A stretch of DNA of 64,000 bases from Nipponacmea schrenckii (Eukaryota; Mollusca; Gastropoda; Lottiidae), in NCBI GenBank assembly GCA_030562195.1, contig JAUJPP010000006.1, positions 5,022,001 through 5,086,000 on the forward strand, given 5' to 3'. This document shows, in pieces, positions 62,901 through 64,000 of this stretch (position 1 is the first letter of the stretch; each line of letters begins with the position of its first letter). The notes below the pieces were generated by a model. The model made no database searches. It had not been told where the DNA came from and was given only the letters and a program-made list of their open reading frames with translations. Made by a program: the position numbers and the translations under genes.

Positions 62901-63927
62901 GGCTTGAATAATGGATTTATTTTTCTGTGCTCTAATTCTGACTCTTCAACTTGAACAGGAATCAATGTTTGACAACTGATGATAACGGTATATCATCACC
63001 TTCATCATCTGAAGTAGCTGGTCAATATATTGATGCTGATGAACAGTGTCGTTTAGCTTTATCTTCATCTAGTTCATATTTCTGTAGAGTAAGTAACACC
63101 ACTTTTAAAGTATTAAATTTACATCTGTTGTGGGTTGTGCTTCAAGCCGATATGCAGATTGTCTTTCAAATTCTTATATATCACATAATATTTGGAAAGT
63201 GCTAGAAATGTACTCTTTTTTGTCTTGTTGTTACAGAACAGACAAAGGATAGAATTAGGATTCCCATCAATGTGTAACAGGTTGTATTGTTATAATCCAC
63301 AAAATACAGAATGTGAATATATTGGATCCTTAGATTACACGTCTTGTGGCAATGGACAGGTAAAAATTTTGTTTGAGTTTTGTTTTTTAGTAATGATTTG
63401 ACTTTATACAATCCGATTTCAACCAATGAACCATACAATCTACCTAGTGACAGATCCATTTTACGAGAAGAGCGTCAATCAGATAGCATGTAAAGACAAT
63501 AATTGTTTTTTATTATACGTCAACTTTGACTATGATAAATTTTTGAATGAGATCGATTCGACAATTTTAAGATAAAATGTTTTTAAATTTTGTCCTGAAC
63601 CATGTTAAGATGCATGGAAATATATAAGGACGAAGGCACCAAATCAATTTTATATTTCAAAAAGTTTCCTTGTGGAGAACTCTTTCAGTTGCTCAGTTAG
63701 AGCATCTTGCCTATCGCGTCCGAACAGCTTTCGCTTTTGAATCTCTTCCTCCACAGTTGTCTTACATTAGGTCAATCTGACTCCTTTTTGTAACCGCGTT
63801 GGCACTTTTTATACATGAAAAAAAAAGGTTGTATAGATTTTAAAGACTGACATAAGAAAAATTATATATTTACAGTGGTGTGAAAAGGGTGACTGTGTAG
63901 CTGCTGCTTCTGCACCACAAACAGCAA
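58429..63927 (+). CDS. Secreted ADAMTS/MIG-17-like zinc metalloprotease (partial, 14 exons, continues right)
   Basis: Exons: 58429-58446, 58598-58682, 58950-59146, 59388-59462, 59742-60001, 60181-60256, 60420-60503, 60767-60909, 61293-61330, 61717-61822, 62478-62636, 62959-63088, 63237-63359, 63876-63927. All introns are GT-AG and the frame is kept through every junction, giving about 515 residues. The order is signal peptide, pro-peptide, metzincin catalytic domain and disintegrin-like/cysteine-rich region. Such proteases cut extracellular-matrix proteins after furin removes the pro-peptide. No thrombospondin repeat is in the window; the last exon ends in phase 1, so the gene goes on. The weakest call is exon 1, chosen because MMLEIK (A at -3) joins in phase to IFLLSVATLHVTVQG to make a signal peptide. 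Introns over 300 bases are 59463-59741 (just under), 60910-61292, 61331-61716, 61823-62477, 62637-62958 and 63360-63875. Only 61823-62477 holds a recognisable feature. Confidence 0.88.
59943..62636 (+). other. Metalloprotease catalytic domain
   Basis: Residues 193 to about 413 (end of exon 5 to exon 11). The start QYVAEVLIVTDTSVRN is typical of reprolysin domains. The zinc site is split by an intron: HELGH (356-360) ends exon 10 and NLAAYHDG (361-368) opens exon 11, giving ligands H356, H360, H366 and base E357. The Met-turn is M381 in DYYVMAAF, and NPWFFSYCS (395-403) closes the domain. Residue 363 is Ala where HExxHxxGxxH has Gly. Confidence 0.85.
61961..62371. repeat. 21-bp minisatellite in intron 10 of the metalloprotease gene
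   Basis: About nineteen copies of TTACATTGTGTGCAATTAGA-type units (21 bp). Variation is limited mainly to the codon-sized A/C, T/C and G/A positions (AATTAGAT, AATCAGAT, AATCCGAT; TTTACATT, TCTGCATT). Because 21 is a multiple of three and the unit has no stop in several frames, open frames of 125 codons (plus) and 141 codons (minus) appear. They are artefacts within an intron bounded by good splice sites (61823, 62477). Confidence 0.95.
62959..63927 (+). other. Disintegrin-like/cysteine-rich region of the metalloprotease (start)
   Basis: Exons 12-14 encode residues about 414-515 with the spaced cysteines usual after ADAMTS catalytic domains: QCLTTDD, GQYIDADEQCRLAL, SYFCR, then MCNRLYCYNP, TSCGNGQ and WCEKGDCV. 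GxGxWCxxGxCV is the hallmark stretch of this region. The downstream domains lie outside the window. Confidence 0.78.
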
Positions 63928-64000
63928 GTAAGTTACCTTAGAACTAAAATAGACACATCTCATTCTGTATCACAGATATCTTAGCAACGAGGGCAGTGCA

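Overview
The window is AT-rich, gene-poor animal nuclear DNA with spliced genes, GT-AG introns and many short retroposons. The repeat content points to a mollusc, probably a gastropod, but this is inferred from repeats and protein style, not from a species marker. The evidence is a tRNA-headed SINE with a CATTT tail, a pearl/Helentron-like element with a 161-bp core array, and a CR1/L2-type LINE tail.

Only two genes are well supported. The first, on the minus strand at about 9.15-10.72 kb, is a biogenic-amine GPCR whose whole coding part lies in one exon. It looks like the invertebrate-type D1-like dopamine receptor (DAMB/Dop1R2/DOP2 group), and a splice acceptor at 10821 implies at least one more 5' UTR exon further right. 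The second, on the plus strand from about 58.4 kb to beyond the right edge, is a secreted ADAMTS/MIG-17-like zinc metalloprotease. Fourteen coding exons (about 515 residues) can be read: signal peptide, pro-peptide with two RSKR sites, catalytic domain with HELGHNLAAYHD, then the start of the disintegrin-like/cysteine-rich region. The two genes have no evident functional link. One possible terminal exon of an unknown gene (10889-11143) is noted with low confidence.

The rest, about 11-58 kb plus the first 9 kb, is intergenic and dominated by mobile-element debris and tandem repeats. From left to right it holds: a transposon-terminus-like end with poly-C (1-65); a 56-bp tandem array (1365-2165); a young full-length SINE with perfect 16-bp target-site duplications (7856-8261) and about ten older relatives; degenerate repeats at 17.8-19.1 kb and 24.6-25.1 kb; a tRNA-like foldback at 28.4-28.9 kb; two pearl/HINE-like elements (36.3-36.7 and 43.9-45.1 kb); two distant inverted-repeat pairs (41.3/54.9 kb and 46.3/55.5 kb); a TTAA-flanked MITE (51502-51971); and a dead LINE 3' end (54203-54588).

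The most noteworthy points are the metalloprotease's Ala in place of the near-invariant Gly of the metzincin motif, the 21-bp minisatellite inside its intron that is open on both strands, the pearl/HINE-like elements with shared terminal hairpins, and the foldback with a type II tRNA-like head. No RNA gene, CRISPR array or operon was seen.
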